A DNA stretch of 64,000 nt from Rostrohypoxylon terebratum (lineage: Eukaryota; Ascomycota; Sordariomycetes; Xylariales; Hypoxylaceae): positions 124,001-188,000 of the forward strand of contig MU385912.1 of NCBI GenBank assembly GCA_022497145.1. The letters run 5' to 3'. Each line of letters starts with the position of its first letter. Positions within the stretch are counted from its first letter, which is position 1. This document shows, piece after piece, positions 23,061 to 35,655 of this stretch. The notes beneath the pieces were generated by a model, which was not told where the DNA came from, did not search any database, and was given only the letters and a program-made list of their open reading frames with translations. A program made the translations under genes and the position numbers.

Positions 23061-24545
23061 TTTGAAGGATTGACCGAAGTGAAGGTGATAATTTGTCAAG
23101 TAGAAGAAAAAGCAAGATGCGCAGTTGGCAAAGCTGGATGTCCGAGACCAAACTTGGAAGTTGGTGGACTTATTTGTAGAGGGAGGGGAGATTTTGAGAA
23201 GTTGAAGAAGATCCAGAGGAGGGGGTAGGAGAGAAAAAAAAAGTAGAGCTGGACCAGGGCTTGGAGGGGATTGAACGTCAAAAGGCAAAAGGACGGGATT
23301 TTTTTTTTTTAATTATTATTATCATTTTCCTCTTTCCAGGCCAATTGGGCACACACTTTATACTGATTCTGAGAAGTCTGATTGGCTCGAAGCCTGTAAT
23401 TAGCCCCATTTCCTCCTAGTAACTTTTTGTATTTTTTTTTTCAGTGTCTTCACCTCCTTCTACTCTGTACTAGTGTAATGTGTAAAGTTTGGCTTTTTGG
23501 GTGAATTGTGGGGTTTCAGGCAGCCTAGGCCACCCCGAGGAAGTGTGTAGGAAGTGTGTAGGTCACACAAAGCCGAGCACTAATTTTATTTCTCTCAGCG
23601 TGCCTGTTGAATGTTTTAGTGAGAAGGTTTTAAAGTTTCTAGCGGGCGAAAAGTTCTCTCCTCTCTAATGTTCTGACCATCGTCCATGGATCTAGTATGG
23701 ACGAATCACTGGACTTTACGCTTTCCAAACTTCAGGCAGCTGTGCTTCTGTCTTATACAGTAATTGATGTGTTTTGAGTTACTGACACAATCCTAGTTCT
23801 CTCCAGTACATTTTGGAAATGTTCTAGTTGCCATTAGAAGATGTCAGGTAACCCTGGAATACCTTGGTACGCTTTGAGGCATGCATACGATATGTAATGG
23901 ATGTATTCCAGATGTCCTTACAGAATGGATGCATCCATCTTTCATTGGGCACCTCTGCAATGTTGAGGAATGAAGCCCATCCTAACTCGAGGACAAGAGG
24001 GACAAGAGGGACAAGAAGACAAGAAGACAAGACAGAAAGTACATCAATGTACTTTCCGTCTATATCAGAAACCAAAAAACTTGAACCCCACCTTTCCAAG
24101 TTAGATCTTACGGTACCCACTCAGATTTCGTTCTTGCTCCCGATACCAAACATAAAACGAGTCTAATCCTTTTATGGTAGTTAGTCTCGATGACATGTGT
24201 CTTGAGCTTCGACCAATCACTTTTCTTCATTCCGCGACTTAGAAGAGGCTGTTGCACGGCCTCGCCTTCCACCTACGCAGTATCTAATCTGGTATCTAAT
24301 AGAAGAGAGCTCAGTTAAGGTTCACTAACAACTGGGATCATTTAATTATAATTATTATATGACCCATCGCGAACAAAACGTCTCTCATATTGTATCCCCC
24401 TAATACCTAATAAACCCTATTGAATTAGGAATTTGTTACTTTGATTACTTCGATTACTGGTTTGCCAATACGGTTCAAAGCTCGTCAAAGAGCCATGACG
24501 CGATCTAACTCATAGCCCGATTTTCCCGTTCGCATCTAAAAAAAT
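23061..24545. promoter_or_regulatory. divergent upstream region of eIF5A and VPS52
   Basis: A 1.5-kb gap between divergent starts. It has several T- or A-runs (for example 23300-23311), a tandem duplication GAAGTGTGTAG around 23540-23562, and a minisatellite of GGACAAGAG-type units at 23991-24033. No gene was recognised. Confidence 0.4.
23991..24033. repeat. GGACAAGAG-type minisatellite
   Basis: About five tandem 8-9-bp units (GGACAAGAG twice, then GGACAAGAA, GACAAGAA and GACAAGAC) in the region between eIF5A and VPS52. Confidence 0.7.
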
Positions 24546-26636
24546 ATGTGGCTCGATCGGCTTGCCGGTCAGTCAACTTCTCCCGCTCTCTCCCAGCCGG
24601 GTAGCCGTTCCTATTCTCCCGCCCCCCGACGAACCGCGAGCGGCCTCGGCCCGTATATTACCTCCCAACAGAGACCCGGCCTCGGCATCACCCCAAGATC
24701 ATCGTCGCTATCCTTAGCATCCAGCGAATCGTCCGCCTCCTCCTTTTTAGCTTCTTCTCGACGAGCCAATGGGTCAACGTTGAAAGAATCGAGGACCATA
24801 TACGCCGGCCCCGACCCCGTAGAGATTCTCAGTACGGTTTTAGGCGATGACGAACGGCCTGCGAAATCCGCTACCATGCCAGGGGTGGGTGCAATTAGCT
24901 CCATATCGGCTGAAGATCTCCAGCTCGAATTCGATTTTGGCGGGTTATCTCTCAAGGAGCTAGCATTATCAGAAGAGCCGGCAGCAGATGGAGTTGGTGT
25001 ATATAGACCGCAGGCAGCCGAAGAATGTATGGCCCCCTTTAATCCACAGGTCTCTCTATCTTTACCCTGCTCATGATTATACTCCCTAGACGACCGAGAC
25101 AAAACCAAATTTGAGGACTTGCACCGTTCGATAGGAGCTTGTGACGAAATATTAGGTTCAGTAGAGGTCAACTTAGAGAACTTTCGAAACGATCTTGCTA
25201 CGGTTTCCGCCGATATCGAGACCTTACAAGCCCGGTCGACAGCCCTGAATGTACGGTTGGAGAATAGAAAGGCAGTAGAGAAAGGCTTGGGACCCGTGGT
25301 TGAGGAGATTAGTGTTTCTCCTATGGTAGTATCTAAAGTCGCCGACGGTCATATCGACGAATCATGGGTCAAGGTTGTCGCCGAGATCGACAAGAGAGCT
25401 ACCGCTCACAAGAAAAACGCGTCGAGTGCCCAGGGTAGTAAAGGTTTACAAGATCTCGGTCCCTTATTAGAGAAATTAGTCCTCAAGGCAATCGAACGGA
25501 TAAGAGACTTCTTTGTGTCCCAGATAAAGGCTCTGCGATCGCCACATATCAATGCCCAGATCATCCAACAACAGAATTTCCTCAAGTTCAGAGACCTATA
25601 CTCCTTTCTCCACAAACACCATTCCGCCCTAGCCGACGAGATATGCCAGGCGTATATGAATACCATGAGGTGGTATTACGCCAACCAATTCACACGATAC
25701 GAGAACGCGCTTCGAAAAATCAAACTACATTCCTTGGATAAGACCGACGTAATAGGGAACGAGGACACTTCTCGGAAGGGTACGGTCCTATCGAGTTCGA
25801 AAATCGCTGGTCCACCCCACGATGCCTTTAACTTGGGCCGTCGGATCGATCTGCTACGAACGAACAACACAAGCGCTCTCTCTTCCTACCTAGCTGAAGA
25901 AGATCAGTCTACTCATTATCTCGAGGTTCCTTTCCGGAACTTCAACCTCGCCCTCATCGATAACGCAACGGCCGAATACACCTTCCTCGCATCCTTCTTC
26001 TCCCCCGCCCTAAGCTATTCTGCCATTTCGCGCCACTTTACCTACATATTCGACCCGACCTTCCAGCTAGGCCAAACCTTGACCAAGACACTCATCGCGG
26101 ATACGTACGACGCCATCGGTGTCCTCCTAGCCGTCCGTCTGAACCAGCACTTCCAATTCGAACTGCAGCGCCGCAAGGTGCCCGCCGCGGACGGGTACCT
26201 CAACGGAACGGCCATGCTTCTGTGGCCGCGCCTGCAATTCATCATGAACGCGCACTGCGAGTCCGTCCGCGCCCTCACCTCGGCCCTCCCCACACGCCCG
26301 CCGACCTCCAAGACGGAGCAGGGCAAGCTATCCGCCGCGCCGCACGTCTGCACGCAGCGCTTCGGACAGCTGCTCCACGGGATTCTATCCCTGAGCACGG
26401 AGGCCGGCGACGACGAGCCGGTCGTCACAAGCCTAGGGCGTCTGCGGAGCGAGGCGGAGGCCTTCTTGACGAGGTATAGCGCGGCGTTCGGGAACGACAG
26501 GAGGAAGAGGGAGCGTTTCTTGTATAATAACTATAGTCTCATCTTGACTATCATAAGCGATACTCACGGCAAGCTGGCGGCGGAGGAGCAGGAGCACTTT
26601 GAGGGGTTGAAGACGGCTTTTCAGGAGGCTGCGTGA
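24546..26636 (+). CDS. VPS52: GARP complex subunit Vps52 (Sac2)
   Basis: Two exons, 24546-25026 and 25090-26636, give 675 residues. Vps52 is a core subunit of the GARP tether that captures endosome-derived vesicles at the late Golgi. The first 160 residues are Ser/Pro/Arg-rich and disordered, as in other filamentous fungi. Conservation starts at the junction: EEY/DRDKTKFEDLHRSIGACDEIL, followed by a coiled-coil stretch (VSADIETLQARSTALNVRLENRKAVEKGLGPVV) and the family block LVLKAIERIRDFFVSQIKALRS with QQQNFLKFRDLYSFLHKH. The intron is 63 nt with donor GTATGG; a competing donor (CAG/GTCTCT) at 25050 gives the wrong frame. The C-terminus ends in a helical region (RERFLYNNYSLILTIISDTH). Identity is secure from the RSIGACDEIL and FVSQIKALR blocks. 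Confidence 0.9.
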
Positions 26637-27083
26637 CGAGTGTGGTCTCTTGGCTAAGGGTTCAAATTACTACCTAGATATGACAAGCTCGAAAAAAAAC
26701 AATTAAATGAAATGAGACTGTAATTCTGAATACGGTTCGAAAACCATGTGTTTTTAGAATATGTTAAATTCGAATTCTAGTGTTGTACTATATTTTTTTG
26801 GTACTACTATGTTGTATCGCAAAGTGTTCCAGAGCCGTAATCGCCGTCTCTTCCTCGGAGGCGATCCTCGCACATTTTCTAATATTCAAATCAAACGATC
26901 CGTGTTATCTACCAAACTTGGAAAGTCACACCATAACTCCTGGCCCTTGTTTCAATCCAGAGTACACGAATCTCGTGGGCAGGTACAGTAGACAAAGTAT
27001 TCGTACCTATTCGTACAAAACCCCGAGGCAAAACCTTCGTTGGCGCATCACCCGCTGCTACCGCACCACCTTAAACCCCCAAC
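26637..27083. other. intergenic between convergent VPS52 and GYP8
   Basis: 3' flanks of two convergent genes. Nothing recognised. Confidence 0.4.
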
Positions 27084-28497
27084 CTAGAAGTAATGGCTAG
27101 GAATCGACCGCGCAACGAGATTCGTCCAGAACGGCGCTTTGCGGAAGTACACGGCGCCGATCCCGACAACGACGGCGAAAATGACGGTCCTGTTCGCCCA
27201 GACCGTCTTCATCGCCTTCTCCCGCCGCGCCGCCCACCTGAGCTCTTTCCTCTGCTGCTCGAAGTACGCGAAACCCTCCGCTAGCCCCTGCCTCGCGCAC
27301 ATATCCACCCTCCGTCCCGTCTTCAACGCACTCGCATTTGAGATGCGTCCCCAATTACTTAGCGTTTCAGGGGGATGTTTGTCGAACAGTTCTGCGGCAT
27401 CCCTGATCACGGCGTCTAAGTCGAGATCCTGAGGGAGCTTGGACAAAGTGAAATGGAGCATATCAGGCTCGTCGTGCTCGAACAGCTCGTCGCGGCGCGT
27501 AAGCACGATCTGTGCGAACACGTACAAGCTGAAGACCTGCTCGCGGGCAAGCAGCGCATCGAACAGGCGCGCGATGTCGGCGTACCGCCGCACGTTATGC
27601 GCGAACATGGTCAGGGTGTCGGAGAGCGCGAAGTACGGCTCCGTGCGGCCGACGTGCGCGCATAGCGCCGGGTCGACCGCCGAGATGATGTCCGGGATCA
27701 GCCGCAGCTGCGAGATGGCCGGGCCTAGGCTCGGCAGCATGAAGTCGCGGATGCGCAGGCCCGAGAGGCGCGCCACGGCCGTCGCGCGCGTGCTGGGCGG
27801 TAGCACGAGGAGGAATACTTGGCAGATGTCGTGGTACCCCTGGAAGTAGCTGAGGTACGGCTGTCGCCGGAGCACCTCGGTGATGAGGTCCGAGAGCGCG
27901 GACTTCTTTTCGTCGAGCTGTGCTTGCGTGTCGTCTGGGAATTGGTCAGTGCTGGTGTTTGTTGGGGGTTTTTTAGCCGCGGTTCGCGGCGGAGGGTGGG
28001 TGGTATTCCGTACCGTTCGGGTAGTAGACGAAACTACGGTCGACGTCTAGCCTCACCTGGTCCTCGTCTTTATGCCGTGCGAGCTTCCTCCACGAATCGG
28101 AGGCGCTAGCCTGCTCCCCGTGCTCGTCAACGGCGAAGCCTAATAATACCGGCCCTACCGAAGAACGTTGAGCCTCACACTTACATCCAATTTAACCGGG
28201 CGAGTGAGAGAGTAAAGAAGGTAGGTAAGGAGGGAGTGGGTAAGATGCGGAATGAGAGAATGGTGAGGTGTGCGCGGGTCACTCACATGCTTGGCGACGG
28301 ATGGCGTCGGAGAGGAACCCGCCTCTCGATACGGCTAAGACCTGGAGATCGTCGATGTCCCTCCGCCTACATGCGTCTTGAATGCGGGACTCTTGAGCGT
28401 GGGTTAATGCGGGCTCGTCATCTTGGTGATGATCGTCTGCGCCGGTCATATCTTTCTCCTCTTCTCTGCCGTCGGCATCCTCCTGTTCCCGGGCCAT
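27084..28497 (-). CDS. GYP8: TBC-domain Rab GTPase-activating protein (Gyp8/TBC1D20-like)
   Basis: Three exons, 28287-28497, 28014-28154 and 27084-27934, give 400 residues. TBC proteins stimulate GTP hydrolysis by Rab GTPases; TBC1D20 and Gyp8 act on Rab1/Ypt1 at the ER. Both catalytic fingers are present: the arginine motif as LDVDRSFVYYP and the glutamine motif as YFQGYHDI. Around them are WPLLLGFAVDEHGE, FMLPSLGPAISQLRLI and FALSDTLTMFAHNV. The C-terminus has one hydrophobic segment (VIFAVVVGIGAVYF) close to the end, matching the tail anchor that separates TBC1D20/Gyp8 from other TBC proteins. Introns are 132 and 79 nt. The start ATG at 28497 is preceded in frame by a GTG at 28563, which I do not use. 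Confidence 0.88.
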
Positions 28498-30055
28498 GGG
28501 GAATTTTATCCCCTCTGGTTCTGCTGATGCTGCTGCTACTTGCTGCACGTCAGGTTGCCTCACTTGTTGCCGTGTTGTCTCCGTGTGTGGATGGACTGAT
28601 AACAGGCCGCTGCTCCTGGCAGGGTCGCAGCTGTGGTATCTGATACCATGTGCAGCAAGATAAGATTCGACTTTTCCCTCCCTTTGGTCCTTTTCTTATT
28701 TTTTTATTTTTTTTATCTAAGACACTCCTTCGCGACAAAGATCTCTCGATGAAGTCGGTGTGCCTAAGATGATGTTGCGTTACGTCTATATGCCGTTGGG
28801 GAAGTCCAACAGAGGCGTGTCTTGGTTGTCTTGGTGGTTACTTGGTTACTGATTTAGGTACAAGTGCTTATCTTGATAAGCGTGGCCTTTTTTGAGAATG
28901 AGACGAGATGCGACTTATGACATATGTGTTTATGAGACGGAAACGAATTTCGAATTCGCAAGGTCAATCCAATCAAATTAGATCAAATACGGTTATATAA
29001 TAAATTGACGAGATGAACGACGTTTGAATATTGGAAATGAAGATGATGATGAAGTGACGAGTTGATAAAAAATTTATTAGCCAACGGTATGAGAACAAGT
29101 AACGACTAACGACTTCCGTGGATTCATTGATGAAAGGTCGAAAGTCCAATGCTCAGTTCAAAGTTTTGGCAGCTGGTCGGGAAACTAGGAGTGCCAGGGT
29201 GGGTCTTTCCGTCCCGTGAGGTACCCTTGCGGCGCCCTGTGCAGGTAGGTGCCTTTTAATATGGGGCAACCCGGCGAGCCACCAGCGCTAAAAGATTAAC
29301 CTAACTGGCTTTAGCACTGGAGGTTTCTTGCAGATATTCCAGCGTATCGGTACGTCCATCCCGCTTCTATGTTTCCATGTTTCCGTCCCAATCGTCCTAT
29401 TAGTAGTTTCATCTGAGACATGCTTTTACGTACAGTGGTACCCAAGATTGGCCTACCTAGTACTACTAGTACTACTAGGTAGATGTTAGAAATCTGGGCT
29501 GTTGGTCTTCTTTTCATTGGGGTAGTAGAGTAGAGAGGTATCGCGGACAAGACTATTGTCTCTCGAGACGTGCCAATATATTTATCGTTCCGCCACAAAG
29601 AAAGCATAGATCGTGGCGTCACATATATCATTCCATAGGTACCTAAGTACCTGGCATTTGGAGTTTACCTAGTATGGATTTATAGCATAGAATCGGATGG
29701 GGTCTCGATATCCGGAAGCATGTTGACGAGAATGTTGACGAGATATAGCAAGCGTCTCATTTGATATTGTGAAATTTCGGTTCTATGGAACGACTGTGGA
29801 GACATATCACACATTTCTTCCAGTTTTATTTCTCTGACAGTGCTATTGCGGTCGTTTTCTTAACATTTGACATACCTAGACTCTAGAGAGTGAAGCCAGG
29901 ATATCCATGGCTAAGGTAGTGGATGTGCTGTGCTTGCCATCCTTGGCAGTTACAATCAACTTAGTGTCCGAGATACCTACCAACCTTGAAGCAACGAACA
30001 ATGGAAGGAACTCTCTTATAATTCGAGAATATTGGAAATATTATCCATTACCTAC

Positions 30056-30087
30056 TATCAATATATCAATATATCAATATATCAATA
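30056..30087. repeat. 8-bp tandem repeat (TATCAATA)4
   Basis: Four perfect copies in intergenic DNA. Confidence 0.8.
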
Positions 30088-31120
30088 AATGTAACAACTC
30101 GGCCGATATTAATGATGTGGGGTGAACGATGCATAAGTACTCCATTAGGGAATGAAGCTTCCACATAGGTTTAACCCCTCAACAGCGCTTTCCATCCTAT
30201 TATTTATTGTCCATTATCCGGGTAGGACCTTCTTTGCACAAATGAGCAACAGACGCAGGCGTCTCGTGCAACGAAAACAATCCAGAAAACTAGAAAGAGC
30301 TTCTTTTCTTCTTCTCGTGTATCTTACATTAGCAACACGAACATTGAAATTTCTAGGAAGGACGAATTCGCCATGCACTTGCAAGGTCAAAGGCACGCGA
30401 CTGATTGACCTGATTGACTGCCCAGTGTTGCTTTCCCCGCATTGACTGCATCTACGTTACAGCTGCTTGCTGCGCCCAAGCTCCTCCTAAGCTCCTCCTA
30501 AAACTCCCCCCCAAACTCTCTCAAACTCTCCCAAGCCCACTATACTTACCATACTTCGTACCTGTGGACACCTGCTATTCTTCCCCGCTGTCCCCCGCTG
30601 TCCCCCGTCCCTTCTCCCCGTCTAAACGCTGACGCCTAAAAATTTAGGTCTCGACTCGAACAATACCCGGCCACACTACTATTACACACCTGGACAGACC
30701 GCCGTCGAAGACCGTTTCCCTGGATACGGATACACCTGAAGAAATAAAGTAAAGATTAACATCTATGCTTAGCACCTTTCGTCGAAATACCACGGTTGTA
30801 TTCCACCTGCCTTAGCGCCTAGAGATCGGGTAGTGGGTAGTTCGACGAGTCTTTCAAACGACCTGTAGATGCCAAGTCAGGTCAGGTACCTCCAGCTGTT
30901 CATGTGTTTGGGCATGTAAAGCTGGATCACCACCTGGCACTGGCATAACTACATATAACCTTTATCAATATCAGTACCTCCAGGTCGATTGCATTTAACT
31001 TTCGTTTTCCTTGTCATCTAGTACCTAGTACCTAGGTAGTACTTTCCGTCTGCCGTGCAAATAAATAGCACGGGCTACCGGTCTTTCCTGCCTACCTCGT
31101 GTTACCTACCGAGAAGACAT

Positions 31121-31155
31121 TCCTGGGAATCCTGGGAATCTTGGGAATCTTGGGA
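31121..31155. repeat. 9-bp tandem repeat, TCCTGGGAA type
   Basis: Two copies of TCCTGGGAA followed by TCTTGGGAA and a truncated fourth unit, about 110 bp upstream of the MMS1-like start. Confidence 0.75.
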
Positions 31156-31267
31156 GTTCGCTTAAAGTGGGAACTTACGATTCCACGATTTCCATACATT
31201 AGGAAATTAGGTACTGTCAATCACGACCTTGAACAAACTATACTCCGGATCCGCACATCTGCCAACA

Positions 31268-31576
31268 ATGTCTCTCCAAACTTATGTTCTCGAAGACGAC
31301 CAATGGGTCTCTCGTACAGTCACAGCAGAGGAACTTTTGAGAGAAAATAGCACTGCTCGCCGTAAGATGGGAAGACAGTCGCTCTCAAAACCGCCTACAT
31401 ATGGCTTGCTCACCAAAACAGTTATTGAAAGTCCCATAATAAGATGGGTATTGCCTGTGCAACTTCGATCCGCTCGTTATAACGACGTTGCTTTGATAGG
31501 TGTAAGTTCACTAACTTCACCCCCTTTTCTTCATCCATCATTTTATCCAATGTGAGAGGTTTCTTTTGAAACTGAG

Positions 31577-31611
<35 letters not shown>

Positions 31612-34600
31612 GCGACTTTTCCCCCTCGTGCACCAGTGTTCCTCTTCATAGTTGACATCTGGCATTGGCTGTCTTCAGATTCTGACATACTACTAGGATA
31701 ATTGTGTTCAGATATGCGAACTTGGCCCGGACAGACAGCTTAAAGATGTTATCAGAAAGAAAGATTTTGGTTCCAGAATACGAAATGCGGTAGTCATGGG
31801 CTCACCTCAATATCCCCGCAAAGCTAACGAATGCAATGAAGACGGCACACACGTCAAGACGGAGGACAGCGATACTGAAATGGCTGACATGAACGCCGCC
31901 ATCTCTGGATCCCGAAGTGAAATCTCACGGCTACCACCTCAGCTGCTGGTCCTGATGCTTGAGAAGGGTGATTTGGTATTTCTGTTCTTGCGGCAAGGGT
32001 CCGACCGCCATTGGGCTTTCGTCTCTTCGACCCACAAGGTGCCCGGAGAACGGCTTGTTTCCCCTGGATGGCATATGGCCATTGACCCGTCCTCTAATTT
32101 TCTGGTCATTGGGTGCGCCGAGAAGCTCTTCATTGTTTATCAACTTGAGTCAATGTATAACTTACAATATCAGTACTTGCAAGGAAGCATCCTACAGCCT
32201 ATCAAAGACTGGGAAGCCCGGCATGTCATTGGTGTTATACACAAGATTGAGTTCCTCCATCCGACCCACGGAAATGAGTCACATGTAATCTTGATGATTA
32301 TCATGGTGCAACCGGATGTTTCTAGATTGGCGGTATACGAATGGGACTGCACTGATTCGAATGAATGGAAGATGTCTTTGCGCGAAGAGAAGCCTGGCCA
32401 CAGGCTCGACGATGAGTATAGGATGCCACTATTGGTCGTGCCCCTTAAAGTCCGAAATGCCTTTCTGATCATCACTGAGAGTATTACGGCTACTTGTTCG
32501 GATGTCTTACGTGGACCTCCTGAATTTGTCAAATTTGAGCTAGCGAATTGTGATAATACCCAATTGCATCATGGTATGGGCGATCCACTGTGGACGGCAT
32601 GGACTAGACCTATACGCCATCCCCCGTATCACTATCGGAAGGATGTTATCTATCTGGCAAGAGAAGACGGACTCATCAACTTTCTTGAATGCGGCGACGA
32701 ATTTGAAATCGAGACTAGCGTCAGTATGGGATCCGTTGACTGCAATATTGACACAGCCTTCGCGTCTCTCTTCCATCTATTTGGTGATATCTTAGTTACC
32801 GGCGGAGACTCCGGCCCTGGGGCGGTTTGGAATGTTAGTTGTATATACTTACCTTCCCCCAGCATCACTTGGCTAATATCATCGATAGGTTTCAGCAAGA
32901 CAATCTCCGCAAAGAATTGGTTCAATTCCAAATTGGTCTCCAACGGTTGACTTCATTGTGACTACCGAAGGAACACTGGATGAAAGTAGCGAGGGCTCGA
33001 GCTCAGATATTGGAAAAATGACTCTTTGCCAGCCAGGAAAAGTTTTCGCTTGTAGTGGAAGAGGCATAACGGGAGCGATCACGCAGCTCAGATATGGCAT
33101 CCAGGCAAGAATCGGCCTAGACCTGACATATTCAGCCAACGTTAAGCAGTGCTGGGCTTTATCCAACTACAAAGGGAATATAGAAGATGGGTTTTTACTA
33201 CTTCTAGCACTTCCCAATGGATCTTCTGTTCTTCATCTGTCTAGGGATCTATCCGAGGCCTCGGAAAAAGACCCCGACGCTACTCCATACGATCTCACAT
33301 CGACAACGCTTACTGCCCAGGATGCCAATGATGCAGCTGTGCAAGTTACACCTAACTATATCACAGTTTCTACCCCACTAGGATGGTGAGTTTCCTGAAA
33401 TAGTAAGCATACTGCAGTGTTTAACCTCAATTGGAGTGCAGTTCTCAAAATTCGACAAGCGAGATATTAAGAGATTACAATGCTACTGTAGCGGATGCAG
33501 CCATCGATGGTGAGATTATCGCACTGGCGATCTACTCAGGATCGGATTTCAAAATCGCTCTCCTTAGAGTTGACGGCCTCGAGGTTTCCTTACAACGGTC
33601 TTTTGACGTCGAAGGCGAAGTCACATGTCTCGCGATAGGGAAGTTCAGAGGCAAGACAGTTGTTCTGACTGGTCTGTATGAAGACAAAGATCCAATTCTC
33701 GCGATTTATTCCACTGAATTAGAGCAAGAGACACCCGCGCCACCCGTTTTGCTCAAGTTGCTTCCAAGTATGTGTACCTAAGATTTTCTAGGGTTGGCCA
33801 GCTGCTAATACTTCCCACAGGTCCAACGAGTCTAAGCCATGAGTTAAAAACAGATTCCACGGGCCTGGTTCCCTTTGGTGCTTTGACAAGCATCGTTTAT
33901 TTTGATGAACGATCCGACAAGATTGTCGTCGTTGCTGGAACTAAATTCGGTGATGTGCTTACAATTCAACTAGATCAATCTCAGCCGGGAGCTGCTGAAA
34001 TTTACCGGGACAAATTTAACGTGTCGCAATCTCGGGTTTATTCTGGCGCCGCGGCGGGAGACCCCAATTCAGTATTGGTTTGCAGCGATACTGAACTTGC
34101 GGTAATGACGAACTACGCCTCGCTTCGTGAGGGCCGGTTCGAAGAGATTTATTCCGTTTGGCCAACCGACGGAGATAGACCTAGCATGGCTTCGCCACCG
34201 ATCAATTCTGTAGCCTCGTTACGCGAACAACTTCCTGAACTTGGAGATTCGACTATGGTGATGATTTCTGGGCCGCGAATCATGATCACCGACTTGCAAC
34301 GACAACCAAAGCCTGTCCCGCGTTACTTTCCAGTAGGAGGAACGCCTGCTAAGATACTATACTCTAAGAGATTAGGGGCTCTCGTTACAGTCGTTTCGAA
34401 AGATGGATTACCTTCGTTGCATTTCCTCGACCCCGAGATTGGTCAAGATTTATCGCAACCTCTGGAAAGAAAGAAACCCGGAGAGAATTATACGTATCAT
34501 GACGTCGAGTATATCACAGGCCTCGGTAAAATGGAAACAAGAGCCGTGTCTCTTGCAACTTGGACGTACAGAGATGGGAATGTTCGTGGGGACTGGATTG

Positions 34601-35655
34601 TTCTTGCTTTGAGAAGGAAGGAGAACGAAGGCCTCCTCTTAATAATTTCAGCCGAACGCGATAAGGAATCGGCAGTAACCAACGCAGCCCGACCAGTGCG
34701 ATTTTGGACTAAGTTTGATCGGAAAATTAAGGATGGCCCTATATGGTCTGTTGCGACCGACGAGTTTGGCATCTTCCTGTGTGTCGGATTTGTAATCCAA
34801 TACCATCAAATCGAAGGCGGCAAGTTTAAGATAACTAGATCGCATGAATTGCCATCCCCCGCTTCGTGGATGGAAGTTGTCAACGGTCATTTACACGCTC
34901 TCACCACCAACCATTCGTTAATCATCCTTGACTACAAGAGAGAATTCTCGGATGATGGCGAACAGATGGTTCAGTTGCACACAGATGAAATCTGTCGAAA
35001 CAGCCTGCACGGCATTGAAATAGGCACACCTGGTCTTCCTATAACCCTGCTGTCGGATCCTATGTGCGGTATACACGGATTGTGGGCTCCCGAAGAAGAA
35101 GAGAGAGCTCTGAGTCTGGTATTTCAAGCTGAGCTTCAAGCGTCAGTTCGGAGGTTTGCTCGAGGGTACACCAGAGCTGCGTGGGGATCGATTAAGAACC
35201 GGCCACGTTACGGCTGTGTGAGAGCTGGATTACCTGGGTCGGATATCGTCGGCCTCACAATCGATGGGTCTCTCCAGCACTTCTCAATATTAAATGAGGA
35301 TGCTTGGAAACTCCTTAAATTCATCCAGAACCTGGTAACATCATGTACAGCTACTTACCCGCAAGCCCTTCCAGACAGCTCTTCCGAATCAACTTCGGTC
35401 GGACCCGACATGGAACCCAGCCTATTTCCAAGATTGAACACACATGTTGATGGAGATGTTCTACGGACATGTCTTGATAGGCATACGTTGGAGGGACTTG
35501 TTTCAGACCCAAGATATCTACAGCGGTTCCGAGAACTCCTCAAGCCTTTGGACGAAGACGGGTACATCACCTCTGAAGGAACCAGCAGCGACAGCTCGTG
35601 CTTTGAGTTGGCTTACAGTATTCTCAAGTACTACCTCTCGCCTGTACTCTCATGA
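31268..35655 (+). CDS. MMS1_N/CPSF-A family beta-propeller protein (DDB1/Mms1-like)
   Basis: Five exons, 31268-31501, 31712-32833, 32889-33385, 33442-33767 and 33821-35655, give 1337 residues. Proteins of the MMS1/DDB1/CPSF160/SAP130 group are built from three WD-type propellers and act as scaffolds, Mms1 being the yeast Cul4-like (Rtt101) adaptor in replication-fork repair. Seen here: an N-terminal stretch with NDVALIGICELGPDRQLKD, propeller-like text such as LVLMLEKGDLVFLFLRQGSD and WHMAIDPSSNFLVIGCAEK, and later VPRYFPVGGTPAKILYSKRL and FTVVSKDGLPSLHFLD-like strands. The C-terminal CPSF-A part is poorly recognisable. Introns are 210, 55, 56 and 53 nt; the first carries a dinucleotide repeat. 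Family assignment is moderate: the pattern fits MMS1_N proteins common in Pezizomycotina, but the exact orthologue is unproven. Confidence 0.7.
31579..31609. repeat. (AT)n dinucleotide repeat in an intron
   Basis: About 15 AT units inside the first intron of the MMS1-like gene, explaining why that intron is 210 nt. Confidence 0.9.

Larger units (their letters stand above)
28498..31267. other. 2.8-kb region between GYP8 and the MMS1-like gene
   Basis: The two genes are divergent, so both promoters lie here. Visible structure: four perfect TATCAATA units at 30056-30087, a palindrome TACCTAGGTA at 31029-31038, and four 9-bp TCCTGGGAA/TCTTGGGAA units at 31121-31155. Open frames here are short and resemble nothing I know. 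Confidence 0.4.
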
